Shown here: piece after piece, positions 43,547 through 52,107 of the stretch
Layout: each line of letters begins with the position of its first letter
How positions within the stretch are numbered: position 1 is the stretch's first letter
Assembly: GCA_964550795.1 (NCBI GenBank)
Contig: CAZKBH010000011.1
Location: forward strand, 1 to 64,000
Source of the DNA: M3007 sp964550795
GTDB lineage: Bacteria; Bacteroidota; Bacteroidia; Chitinophagales; Saprospiraceae
Length of the DNA stretch: 64,000 nucleotides
Direction of reading: 5' to 3'
Notes under the pieces: model-generated
What the model saw: only the letters and a program-made list of their open reading frames with translations
Told to the model about the DNA's origin: nothing
Database searches by the model: none
Position numbers and translations under genes: made by a program

Positions 43547-44314
43547 ATGCTAAACATCATCAGCTACAACGTCAACGGCATCCGCTCCGCAATCTCCAAA
43601 GGTTTATGGGAATGGCTGGCGCAGGAGAACCCCGACATCCTTTGTCTTCAGGAAATCAAGGCCTTGCAAAGCGATGTACCCGTGCTCGAACTGGAAGCAC
43701 TGGGCTACCAACACCACTGGTTTTCAGCCGAAAAAAAGGGGTATAGCGGCGTGGCGACCTTTTCAAAAAAAGCCCCTACTCTGGTGGCGCAGGGCTGTGG
43801 AATGCCGGGTTACGACGGCGAAGGCCGCATCCTCCGCACCGATTTTGGCGATTGGACCCTGCTCAACTGCTACTTCCCCTCTGGCACCACGGGCGATGTG
43901 CGGCAGGATTTCAAAATGCAGTTTCTGGACTATTTTTCCGGCTGGATCGAAGCCCTGAAAAAGGAACGCCCAAAACTTATCATCGTGGGCGATTACAACA
44001 TAGCGCATCAGGAAATTGACATCCACGACCCAAAAGGCAACAAGAATAGTTCGGGCTTTTTGCCGGACGAACGCGCCTGGATGACCAACTGGCTGGCGAG
44101 CGGTTTTACGGACGCGTTTCGATACAAAAACCCCGAAATGCAGGAATATAGCTGGTGGAGTTTCCGCGCCGGATCACGTGGAAACAACAAAGGCTGGCGC
44201 ATTGACTATCAAGCGGTTACGGACAATTTGAAAGAAAAAATCTCCTACGCCCGCCAACTCAATGATGTGGTGCATTCGGATCATTGCCCCGTGAAGATTT
44301 TGATAGACCTGTAA
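43547..44314 (+). CDS. xth: exodeoxyribonuclease III (AP endonuclease)
   Basis: 255 residues. ExoIII/AP endonucleases excise 3' blocks and cut at abasic sites in base excision repair. Motifs: SYNVNGIRSA, CLQEIKA with the metal-binding Glu, the NCYFPSGT segment, VGDYNIAH (catalytic Asp and Asn), YSWWSFR and the C-terminal HSDHCPV (His). Complete. The GATTCGATT array starts 1 nt after its stop codon. Confidence 0.95.
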   Translation: MLNIISYNVNGIRSAISKGLWEWLAQENPDILCLQEIKALQSDVPVLELEALGYQHHWFSAEKKGYSGVATFSKKAPTLVAQGCGMPGYDGEGRILRTDFGDWTLLNCYFPSGTTGDVRQDFKMQFLDYFSGWIEALKKERPKLIIVGDYNIAHQEIDIHDPKGNKNSSGFLPDERAWMTNWLASGFTDAFRYKNPEMQEYSWWSFRAGSRGNNKGWRIDYQAVTDNLKEKISYARQLNDVVHSDHCPVKILIDL

Positions 44315-44315
44315 G

Positions 44316-44355
44316 ATTGATTCGATTGAACGATTGATTCGATTGATTCGATTGC
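44316..44355. repeat. GATTCGATT array at the xth stop
   Basis: ATTGATTCGATTG and GATTGATTCGATTGATTCG units directly after the xth stop codon. Confidence 0.75.
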
Positions 44356-44394
44356 CAACCAATCCATTTCAAGAACATTTTAAAATCAGGCATC

Positions 44395-44481
44395 ACAGTA
44401 CTGGACATTTTTGTTTTGCTACCAGACCTATAAGGTTTCCAAAAACCTTATAGGTCTCGATTTCGGAAAATGTCCAGTAGC
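44395..44481. mobile_element. MITE-like element, copy 4, with 13-bp flanking duplication
   Basis: Terminal TACTGGACATTTTT and its complement around the AGACCTATAAGG palindrome, 87 bp. The direct repeat AAAATCAGGCATC flanks it exactly on both sides (44382-44394 and 44482-44494), as expected for a target-site duplication. No transposase gene of matching family is in the window. The rest of the gap to the ABC exporter gene holds no gene. Confidence 0.7.
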
Positions 44482-44626
44482 AAAATCAGGCATCTAACTC
44501 TTTCAAATCACTTTAATCATAGTATAAAGCAGAAAAGGGGGCACCAGAAAACCTTGTCGCGAAAAAATGGTTTTCTCCCCGCCCTCTTAACAATCTCAAC
44601 CCCATCAACATTCCCCCTCCCCCTAC

Positions 44627-46393
44627 ATGCCCGAAACTCAAAAATTCAACTACTCCCTCTTCCGCCAGGTGATGCGCATGGTAAAACCTTACAAACGGGT
44701 TTTCTGGCTCACGGTGGGCCTCACCGTCATCCTGTCGCCACTCGCGGTATTGCGCCCTAAACTCATCGAGGTCATGGTGGACGACTACGTCCTTCCCGGC
44801 GATGTGAGCGGCATGACCATGATGGCCTGTATTATTTTGGGAGCACTTATTTTGGAGGTTATTCTGCGTTATTTTTTCCTTTATCACGCCGACTGGCTCG
44901 GGCAAGCCACAATTCGCGACCTGCGGGTGAAGATTTTTAACCACATCACTTCCCTGAATCTCAAGTATTTCGATAAAACGCCCATCGGTCAGAGCACCAC
45001 CCGAACCATCAATGATATTGAGGCCATCAACACCATTTTTAGTGAGGGAAGTGTCACGATTTTGGCGGATTTGATGACAATTTTTGCGGTGTTGGGCGTC
45101 ATGTTTTTCACATCCTGGAAACTTACACTCGTGGTGCTTTCGGTGTTCCCGTTGCTCATTTGGGGGAGTTATGAATTTAAGGAAAGTGTGCGCAAAAGTT
45201 ATGAAAACGTGCGCAACCACATCGCCACCATGAACTCCTTTTTGCAGGAACGCATCAGCGGAATGCGCATCGTTCAGATTTTCAACGCCGAAGCGCTCGA
45301 AGCTGAAAAATTCCGCAAAATCAATCGCGATTACACCACTGCCAACCTGAAAGCCATCTTTGCTTACGCCATTTTTTTCCCGGTGGTGGACATCATTTCG
45401 GCCTTGTCGCTCGGCCTAATGGTATGGTATGGCGCGCGGGGCGTACTCAGTGAAGAGATTACGATTGGTGTTTTGATTGCCTTTCCGCTATATATTTCGA
45501 TGCTTTACCGCCCGATTCGGATGTTGGCCGATAAATTCAACACCCTGCAAATGGGCCTCATCGCTGCGGAGCGGGTGTTCAAATTGCTCGAAAACAAGGA
45601 GACCGTGCGCAACGAAGGCACCCTGGCGCCTGAAAAACTGCGCGGCGAGGTCGCATTTGATAAGGTTTGGTTTTCCTATTCCGAAAACATCCAAACCGAA
45701 GCGGTACTGCGCGAGGTTTCTTTCCATATCAATCCCGGCGAAACGCTCGCCATCGTGGGCAGCACGGGGAGTGGCAAAACGACCATCATCAATTTGCTCA
45801 ACCGATTTTATGAAATCCAACAAGGGCAAATCCGGGTGGATGGCCGTGATATCCAGGAATACGACGTGTATGCGCTGCGCCGACACATTGCCGTGGTCTT
45901 GCAAGACGTGTTTCTTTTTTCTGGAACCGTGCTGGAAAATATCACCCTGCGCGACCCCAATATTTCGGAAGCGCAGGTTATTGAAGCCGCCAAAATGATC
46001 GGGGCGCATAAATTCATCAAAAAATTGCCCGAAGGGTATCATTACCAGGTCATGGAACGCGGGGCCACCCTTTCGATGGGACAGCGTCAGTTGATATCCT
46101 TCGTCCGCGCACTGGTTTTTAACCCCGAAATCCTGATTCTGGACGAGGCCACTTCTTCGATTGACCCTGAATCAGAGTCTATTATCCAACACGCCATCGA
46201 AAAACTGATCGCGCGACGGACCAGCATCATCATTGCGCACCGGCTTAGCACCATCCGCCGGGCGAGCAATATTTTGGTACTCAACAAAGGAGAAGTGCAG
46301 GAATTTGGTCCGCACGAAGAACTGGTGGAAATCGAAAACGGGAAGTACCGCGAATTGTACGAAAAGCAGTTTTTGGCCGCAGCCCCGGCTTAG
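44627..46393 (+). CDS. ABC exporter, MsbA/multidrug type
   Basis: 588 residues of a half-size ABC exporter: six membrane helices in the first 320 residues, with an N-terminal extension of about 20, then the nucleotide-binding domain with Walker A VGSTGSGKTT, signature LSMGQRQL (Met replaces the second Gly), Walker B EILILDEATSSIDPE and the H-loop IIAHRLST. Candidate substrates are lipids or drugs; it is not in a lipid A cluster. A promoter is not visible. Confidence 0.93.
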   Translation: MPETQKFNYSLFRQVMRMVKPYKRVFWLTVGLTVILSPLAVLRPKLIEVMVDDYVLPGDVSGMTMMACIILGALILEVILRYFFLYHADWLGQATIRDLRVKIFNHITSLNLKYFDKTPIGQSTTRTINDIEAINTIFSEGSVTILADLMTIFAVLGVMFFTSWKLTLVVLSVFPLLIWGSYEFKESVRKSYENVRNHIATMNSFLQERISGMRIVQIFNAEALEAEKFRKINRDYTTANLKAIFAYAIFFPVVDIISALSLGLMVWYGARGVLSEEITIGVLIAFPLYISMLYRPIRMLADKFNTLQMGLIAAERVFKLLENKETVRNEGTLAPEKLRGEVAFDKVWFSYSENIQTEAVLREVSFHINPGETLAIVGSTGSGKTTIINLLNRFYEIQQGQIRVDGRDIQEYDVYALRRHIAVVLQDVFLFSGTVLENITLRDPNISEAQVIEAAKMIGAHKFIKKLPEGYHYQVMERGATLSMGQRQLISFVRALVFNPEILILDEATSSIDPESESIIQHAIEKLIARRTSIIIAHRLSTIRRASNILVLNKGEVQEFGPHEELVEIENGKYRELYEKQFLAAAPA

Positions 46394-46483
46394 CTTGCGT
46401 CTGAAAAACATTCACCTGTTCCTTAGTGCTTGTCTAAACTTTAGTTTCTTAGCCTAACTTAGCGTGCAATTAAACCACCAAAG

Positions 46484-47377
46484 ATGAAACACCTAAGCTG
46501 GTACATCCTCTTTATTATCCTGCTGTTTACGGGCGACCGAATTGCCGGGTTTTTGCTGCAAAAACAAACCGACAAGAGTCAATTCCGCTATTCCCGACTG
46601 TATGAGAATCCGGGAGAAGCAGATATTGTGCTGCTGGGTAATTCACGTGGATTGACGTTTTACCAACCCTATATCGAAGCAATCACGGGCCTGACGACTT
46701 GCAACCTCAGCTACAACGGGCTGCCCATGGATGCTGCAAAGTGTCTGCTGCTCGATTACCACGATCTAAATAAATCCGAGGGTGCCACAAAACCCGAAAC
46801 ATGGCTGATAGACATTACAATCTGCGACCGGGAAAACGACGAATTATTGGCAGGTTTTCTCACGTATTCGCACCGGTCAAAACATTTAGATACTTTGATA
46901 CACCGCAAATTACCTAAAGTTTGGTGGGGCGGACAAGTGTCGTGGTTGTTCCGCTACAACAACGAAATTTTTCAACGGGCGCTGTTTTATCGAAACAAAT
47001 CAGACAAGGATTGGCTTTTGGATCGTCAAATTCCGGCATCTTTGGCGGCGGAACTTTCCAAACATTCCTACGAATTGGAAATCCATCCGTATTTGATTCA
47101 AAATTTAAAGGAAACAATTCTGTTAGCGCAAGCATCAAAAATCCGGGTGGAATTGCTCATAGGCCCCTATTTTCCGGGTTTTCAGGTCAAAAATCTTGAT
47201 GCACTCAAATCCGAAGTGGAAAAAGCAACGGGGCTTCCAGTCGGAGATTACCGCGCAGCCCTACCCGACCCAAGCGATTTTGGCGATTTCATGCACCCAA
47301 ATAAAAAGGGCAGCTTGAAGTACCTGGATTTGTTGAAACGGGACAGCATACTGCCAAATTCTACTCTGTCACTATAG
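46484..47377 (+). CDS. SGNH/GDSL-like hydrolase domain protein
   Basis: 297 residues. One N-terminal helix or signal anchor (MKHLSWYILFIILLFTGDRI). Block I reads LLGNSRGLTFYQP, where GNSR holds a Ser in the GDSL position; NLSYNGLPMD resembles block II/III, and DFGDFMHPNKKG near the C-terminus has the Asp-x-x-His pair of block V. It resembles DltD/AlgX-type proteins in polysaccharide modification. Function not proven; single gene. Confidence 0.7.
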   Translation: MKHLSWYILFIILLFTGDRIAGFLLQKQTDKSQFRYSRLYENPGEADIVLLGNSRGLTFYQPYIEAITGLTTCNLSYNGLPMDAAKCLLLDYHDLNKSEGATKPETWLIDITICDRENDELLAGFLTYSHRSKHLDTLIHRKLPKVWWGGQVSWLFRYNNEIFQRALFYRNKSDKDWLLDRQIPASLAAELSKHSYELEIHPYLIQNLKETILLAQASKIRVELLIGPYFPGFQVKNLDALKSEVEKATGLPVGDYRAALPDPSDFGDFMHPNKKGSLKYLDLLKRDSILPNSTLSL

Positions 47378-47521
47378 CCGCGTAGCGGCAAAGTGAATCT
47401 TTAATAAACGTAAAGTGGTTTTGAACAACTCAAGTGACTTCAACACTTTTTAATAGTCTTCGCCTTTCGTTTTCAAATATCCCAATCTACATACCCACAC
47501 TTTTCAAACACAGCACCTAAC
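47378..47521. other. spacer with a short palindrome
   Basis: TAGCCGCGTAGCGGC at about 47375-47390 repeats the GCCGCATAGCGGC motif of the 3063 palindrome. No gene; no clear promoter. Confidence 0.4.
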
Positions 47522-48238
47522 ATGAAAAAAATTGCTCTTTTCTCCCTTTTGCTCTCGTTTATGACGTTTTCTTCCTGCGATGTTTTACAGGAAGTGGCCA
47601 ATAACGCCCTCTCGGAACCCAGCCTTTCTGAAATTGGCCAGGGACTCAAGGAAGCCCTAAAAGTCGGCATAAGTAAAGGCGCAGATGCCCTTTCTCAACG
47701 GGATGGTTACTTCAAAAGCGCCTACAAAATCCTGCTCCCAAGCGATGTGCGCAAGGTGACTGACAAGCTTAAAAACATCCCCGGGTTCACGAATATTGAG
47801 AACGAACTGCTGGAAAAAATGAACCGTGGCGCAGAAGATGCCGCCAAGGAAGCCAAGCCAATCTTCGTTTCAGCCATCACCGGGATGAGCTTCAATGATG
47901 CGACCAACATCCTGCTCGGGAGCGACAATGCCGCCACCCAATACCTGAACCGGACCACCAGCACTCAGTTATACGAGAAATTTAATCCAAAAATCGTCGC
48001 CTCACTCGACAAAATCGGGGCTAACAGCCTGTGGAAAAAAGCCGCCGATGCCTACAACAAAATTCCACTCGTCACCAAAGTGAACACCGATCTGGACGAC
48101 TATGTGGCGAAGGAGGCGCTCAAAGGCTTGTTTGCCAAAATTGAACAGGAGGAAAAAAACATTCGTCGCAACAAAGGCTCCCGTACGTCTGATTTGCTCA
48201 AAAAAGTATTCGCGAAACAAGACGCTAGCCGGAAATAA
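47522..48238 (+). CDS. DUF4197 domain lipoprotein
   Basis: 238 residues. Lipoprotein signal MKKIALFSLLLSFMTFSSC, then the DUF4197 pattern: EIGQGLKEALKVGISKGADAL, LLPSDVRKVTDKL, AKPIFVSAITGMSFNDATNI and a C-terminal helical region (ALKGLFAKIEQEEKNIRRN). DUF4197 is a periplasmic or outer-membrane-associated family of unknown function. Convergent with the GH113-like gene. Confidence 0.9.
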   Translation: MKKIALFSLLLSFMTFSSCDVLQEVANNALSEPSLSEIGQGLKEALKVGISKGADALSQRDGYFKSAYKILLPSDVRKVTDKLKNIPGFTNIENELLEKMNRGAEDAAKEAKPIFVSAITGMSFNDATNILLGSDNAATQYLNRTTSTQLYEKFNPKIVASLDKIGANSLWKKAADAYNKIPLVTKVNTDLDDYVAKEALKGLFAKIEQEEKNIRRNKGSRTSDLLKKVFAKQDASRK

Positions 48239-48292
48239 GCCCACATTTTGTCAAGATGTAAGCAGTGCATCCGGGCCGTTATGGTCTGACCT

Positions 48293-49369
48293 TCACCGAT
48301 ACCATTTTTTCAACACATTTTCACCCAACTTGCCCTGCGGCGTGTAGTCCCGCTCGGGGTATCCTTCATGGCCACGCATATTGGGAAACCATTTCCAGAG
48401 AAAGCCGCCCGCCCACCAGGGTTCCGCTTGAAAGGTAGCAAAAAGGGCTTCCAGACAGTTCGCCTGGGCCTGTTCGTTGATGTTTCGGCCTTCCACGCCA
48501 CGCTCCAGCTCCCAGTTGCGCCATCCGCAGCCATCCACGCTCAGGTAGCCAAATTCGGTAAACAAAACGGGTTTTCCCGCTGCCTTGCTCAGCGTTCGCA
48601 TACGTTCCACGATGGGTTTCCAAGCTTCCTTTAGCGACGCAACTTCAGGAGTCACCGCATCTACCAAAGGGAAATAACCGCCGAGACCGATAAAATCCAG
48701 TTCGCTCCAAAACGGCACCCGCTCCCAGTCGTCCCAATTGGACGAATACGTCAGCTTGCCGCGATACACTGCTTTGATTTTGAGAATCAGCTTAGACCAG
48801 AATTCCGGGCGTTTTTGAATGGAATTATTGAATTCCGTACCGATACAGAACAATTCTACTTCTAAAGTATCTGCCAATGCGGCAAAACGCAGGATGTAGC
48901 GTTCGTAGGCAGTTTCCCATTTTTCCCAATCCTCGGCCGTTTTAAAATCGAGGGTGCCCGTCCAACCATAAGGCACATACACCTGGGGTTTGAGCATGAC
49001 TTTGACGCCATGTTCGTGCGCCAGCCGGATGGTTTCGCGCACCCCTTCCGGGCGTTCTCCCCACCATTGACCGCCCGTTTCGCTGAACCGCACATTGGGT
49101 ACATCCTGCCGGGTGAAGGCGTAAGGAACCACTGAAATCCAGGTTGCGCCTACGGATTTCACCTCCGTCATGGGGTTTGCGGGAAATGGTTCCGGCGGAG
49201 CGACAAAGGTGAGGCCGTGCATTTTAGGTAAGACAACCAATGATTCGTTGTGGGGTTGAGCAGGCGTAGGGAGTGCTTTGGCACCCAGGTTTGAGGACTC
49301 ATTTGGCCGGGAGGGCGCATTGCAAAAACCAAGAGCAAAAAGGGGCAGCAGTAGTGTAAGTACTCTCAT
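48293..49369 (-). CDS. GH113-like glycoside hydrolase lipoprotein
   Basis: 358 residues. Lipoprotein signal MRVLTLLLPLFALGFC. A TIM-barrel hydrolase resembling family 113 (beta-mannanases): the WISVVPYA strand, the HGVKVMLKPQVYV strand, CIGTEFNNS with the probable acid/base Glu, and VLFTEFGY with the probable nucleophile Glu; a final GGFLWKWFPN segment. A cell-surface role in glycan breakdown is likely, though substrate is not certain. The alkaline phosphatase gene lies 15 bp upstream, same strand. Confidence 0.82.
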   Translation of the reverse strand: MRVLTLLLPLFALGFCNAPSRPNESSNLGAKALPTPAQPHNESLVVLPKMHGLTFVAPPEPFPANPMTEVKSVGATWISVVPYAFTRQDVPNVRFSETGGQWWGERPEGVRETIRLAHEHGVKVMLKPQVYVPYGWTGTLDFKTAEDWEKWETAYERYILRFAALADTLEVELFCIGTEFNNSIQKRPEFWSKLILKIKAVYRGKLTYSSNWDDWERVPFWSELDFIGLGGYFPLVDAVTPEVASLKEAWKPIVERMRTLSKAAGKPVLFTEFGYLSVDGCGWRNWELERGVEGRNINEQAQANCLEALFATFQAEPWWAGGFLWKWFPNMRGHEGYPERDYTPQGKLGENVLKKWYR

Positions 49370-49384
49370 GGTTGGACCTGTTTC

Positions 49385-50692
49385 TTAGTCGTGCCTCGTT
49401 TTTTTGCTTTTGGGTGCTTCTTCCTGCGTTGTTTCGTCCACAAATCCCCAGAGTCGGGCCATTTTCCAATATATTTCCGTGTTGTCCATCACGCCGTTAA
49501 ATTGCGCAGCGCCCGGACCGAAGGCAAAAACCGGAACCATGGAAGCCGTGTGGTGCCCCGTGGTGAAATCATAATCCAGTACTTCAAAGCCAGCCCCTTG
49601 TTCGAGCGCCATTCCGCCGGTTTCATGGTCGGCAGTAACGATGACGAGGGTGTTGCTGTCAATTTCGGCAAAGCGCAAGATTTCCCCGATGGCTGCATCA
49701 AAATCAAGCATTTCCTCCACGGCTTGGGGGCCGTTGTTGGCATGACAAGCCCAATCAATTTGTGCACCTTCCACCAATAAGAAAAAGCCTTTTTCGGAAC
49801 GTTTATCCAAAAATTCAGTGGCCATACGCGCCGCAAGGGGCAAATAATCTCGGCCTTTGGAAACGTATTCCGGCTCGCCAATGGCCGAAAACCACCCGAA
49901 TGGGAATTGGCCACTGGTTTTTGTATCCGACAGTTTTTGGGTTTCAAAGGTTGACAATTCGTAGCCCTTGCGCAGCATTTCATCGTACAGATTACGTTTG
50001 TCGGAGCTGCGTTGATTAAAATATTGGAGTCCGCCGCCCACGAAAAAGTCAAGTTCCGTTTCCAGAAAAAACTTCGCGATATCTTCCATATCCGACCTGC
50101 TATTCACGTGGGCGATGAAGGCTGCAGGGGTTGCATGTACCAGGCTGGAAGTGGAGACCATACCGGTGGCGAGGCCGTTTCTTTCTGCTTGTTCCAGGAT
50201 ACTCAGGCAGGGTTTGTGGGCCTTGGTCACGCCAATAGCGCCGTTGTAGGTTTTGCAACCACAGGCAAATGCAGTGGCACCCGCCGCAGAATCCGTGATG
50301 AGGTGGCTGCTGGAATGTGTTTTCATCAGCCCTGTGATCGGGAAACGCTCCAGGTTTAGGCGGTTGTTGTTGGCATAAAGCCCGGCAGTGATTTGACTGA
50401 GTCCCATGCCATCGCCTATGAGCAAAATGATATTTTTGGGCTTGGGCGACCATTCCGGCTCACGATTGGTCATTTTTTTCGAGTGCCCAGACTTTCCAAG
50501 TTTTAAAAACTTGGAAAGTCTATCTCCGCAAAACTCCGATTGGTTCACAGCACTAGGCTGCTCACTTTTGCCAGATGACAAATGCCGCTGGGCAAGCCAA
50601 CTGGGCGTAATGGCGAAGAAAAAGAGCGCACTAAACGCGAAAAAATGTTTCACGGAGTTGAATTTTAAACTATGATTAAAGTGCTGTTTCAT
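49385..50692 (-). CDS. alkaline phosphatase (PhoA family) with an in-frame palindrome insert
   Basis: 435 residues. The catalytic domain starts near residue 85 with NIILLIGDGMGLSQI (metal-binding Asp), the phosphorylated Ser lies in ITDSAAGATAFACG, and later ligands in VIVTADHETGGM and FTTGHHT. N-terminal hydrophobic signal (HFFAFSALFFFAITPSWLA). Residues 58-69 (RLSKFLKLGKSG) are encoded by the CAGACTTTCCAAG palindrome, which also occurs between genes at 6785 and 19474; it sits in the linker between signal peptide and catalytic domain and preserves the frame. An alternative start downstream of the insert exists (M at residue 74) but would lose the signal peptide. Confidence 0.93.
   Translation of the reverse strand: MKQHFNHSLKFNSVKHFFAFSALFFFAITPSWLAQRHLSSGKSEQPSAVNQSEFCGDRLSKFLKLGKSGHSKKMTNREPEWSPKPKNIILLIGDGMGLSQITAGLYANNNRLNLERFPITGLMKTHSSSHLITDSAAGATAFACGCKTYNGAIGVTKAHKPCLSILEQAERNGLATGMVSTSSLVHATPAAFIAHVNSRSDMEDIAKFFLETELDFFVGGGLQYFNQRSSDKRNLYDEMLRKGYELSTFETQKLSDTKTSGQFPFGWFSAIGEPEYVSKGRDYLPLAARMATEFLDKRSEKGFFLLVEGAQIDWACHANNGPQAVEEMLDFDAAIGEILRFAEIDSNTLVIVTADHETGGMALEQGAGFEVLDYDFTTGHHTASMVPVFAFGPGAAQFNGVMDNTEIYWKMARLWGFVDETTQEEAPKSKKTRHD
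50488..50521. repeat. palindrome CAGACTTTCCAAG, copy 3, inside the phosphatase gene
   Basis: Identical arm sequence to the intergenic copies at 6785-6819 and 19474-19506; here it is translated as part of the alkaline phosphatase linker. Confidence 0.9.
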
Positions 50693-50698
50693 CGTTGC

Positions 50699-51802
50699 TT
50701 ACTGCACAATGTATCTTTTGCCCGGCAAGGTCCGGATAATACCTTTAAATTCAAGTTTAAGTATGTGCGAAGCGAGTTCACCAGGTGAAAGATTGGCAAA
50801 AATGCTGAGTAGATCAATCGGAATTTCCGGTTTGTCACGGATAATATCGAGTAGCTTAGTTTCAGAAGGACTCAAATCTGTAAAAAGTTTGGCTTGAATA
50901 GGCTTGGCATAGCCTGGAAGTTCCCACTGCATCCGGGAGGCAATATCAGCGGCCGATGTGGTGAGTTTGGCGCGTTCATTTTTGATCAAAAGGTTGCATC
51001 CGAGGCTCTTCACATCGTGCGGGCGACCCGGAATGGCGAAGATTTCACGCCCTTGCCGTTCGGCATATTGCACCGTAATCATGGAACCGCCACTTTCAGC
51101 TGTTTCGACCACCAAAACCAGGTCTGATAGTCCCGAAATAATCCGGTTGCGCATGGGGAAATGCTCGCGGTCGGGCTTTGCATCGTGAGGATATTCGCTC
51201 AAGAGGCCACCATTTTCTATCATCTTTGTGGCAATGCTGCGGTGCTGACTGGGGTAAATACTCCCCAACCCATGACCTAAAACACCGACATTGGCTATCC
51301 CGGTAGAAGATGCTTTACGGTGTGCCGTAACATCAATTCCAAAAGCTAAACCACTTACAATCAACACATTGTAATTTAAAAACCCTTCAACAATTTCCTC
51401 GCAGATTGATTTTCCGTGTTCACTCGGTTGGCGGGTTCCTACGATGGCAATAATCCGAGGGGCCTCTAACAAGGACAGTGAACTTCCTTTAAAATAAAAA
51501 ATCGCCGGGCTGTCCTGGCACTGTCGAAGGCGTGCGGGGTAAAGGGCATCGGTGTAAAAAACAGCATGCACGTCCTGTTTTTCCATGAAAGCCATTTCAT
51601 GTTCTGCTTGGGACAAGGGAGCGGTGGAATCCGCCAAGGCAGCAATGATGGTTGGGCCAATGCTTGGTATTTTACTCAGTTCTTTTTTACTGGACCGAAA
51701 CACCGCTTCCGCACTCCCGCAGTAACTGACGAGGGTTTTTGCTGTTATTGCGCCAATTTGAGGCACGAGCGTAAGCGCGATCTGATGCTGGAGGCTATCC
51801 AT
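50699..51802 (-). CDS. dprA: DNA-processing protein DprA
   Basis: 367 residues. DprA loads RecA on incoming single-stranded DNA in natural transformation. An N-terminal SAM/HhH-like part (LVPQIGAITAKTLVSYCG; LSKIPSIGPTIIAALA), the Rossmann-like core IIAIVGTRQPSEHGKSIC, VSGLAFGIDVTAHRKA and VVETAESGGSMITVQYAE, and a C-terminal winged-helix-like domain. Lies 6 bp upstream of the phosphatase gene start, so may be co-transcribed with it and the GH113-like gene. Confidence 0.95.
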   Translation of the reverse strand: MDSLQHQIALTLVPQIGAITAKTLVSYCGSAEAVFRSSKKELSKIPSIGPTIIAALADSTAPLSQAEHEMAFMEKQDVHAVFYTDALYPARLRQCQDSPAIFYFKGSSLSLLEAPRIIAIVGTRQPSEHGKSICEEIVEGFLNYNVLIVSGLAFGIDVTAHRKASSTGIANVGVLGHGLGSIYPSQHRSIATKMIENGGLLSEYPHDAKPDREHFPMRNRIISGLSDLVLVVETAESGGSMITVQYAERQGREIFAIPGRPHDVKSLGCNLLIKNERAKLTTSAADIASRMQWELPGYAKPIQAKLFTDLSPSETKLLDIIRDKPEIPIDLLSIFANLSPGELASHILKLEFKGIIRTLPGKRYIVQ

Positions 51803-51829
51803 TTGGGCTGTTGGTAGGTGTTTTTTAGT

Positions 51830-51861
51830 AGAAAGTAGGCGTTTTGAGAACGGAAGTCAAA
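51830..51861 (-). promoter_or_regulatory. candidate dprA promoter
   Basis: Minus strand: TTTG (51858-51861), 20 bp, TACTTTCT (51830-51837), an imperfect TAnnTTTG. The dprA start is 28 bp further. Confidence 0.4.
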
Positions 51862-51948
51862 GTTAAAACACATCCACGGCCTTTTCCAAACATTTTGTCT
51901 TTTTTGCGCAGAATTTGCGCTTGCGCACCGCCGTTGTGCAGCGGTGCA

Positions 51949-51980
51949 CTTGGCTATACGCAGTACTAACCCTACTTTTG
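51949..51980 (+). promoter_or_regulatory. promoter of the PhoD-like phosphatase gene
   Basis: CTTG at 51949-51952, 20 bp, TACTTTTG at 51973-51980. The gene starts at 52108, implying a leader of about 120 nt. Confidence 0.55.
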
Positions 51981-52107
51981 CGGTTTGATTTGGTCTGATT
52001 TCAGGCTCTTAACAAATTGAATACGGTTACGCTGTACGATTTTGTCCCCTACATCGTTCAGAACTAATCCTTTCCCCTGCCGCATTCCTACTTTTATATC
52101 CACATTC

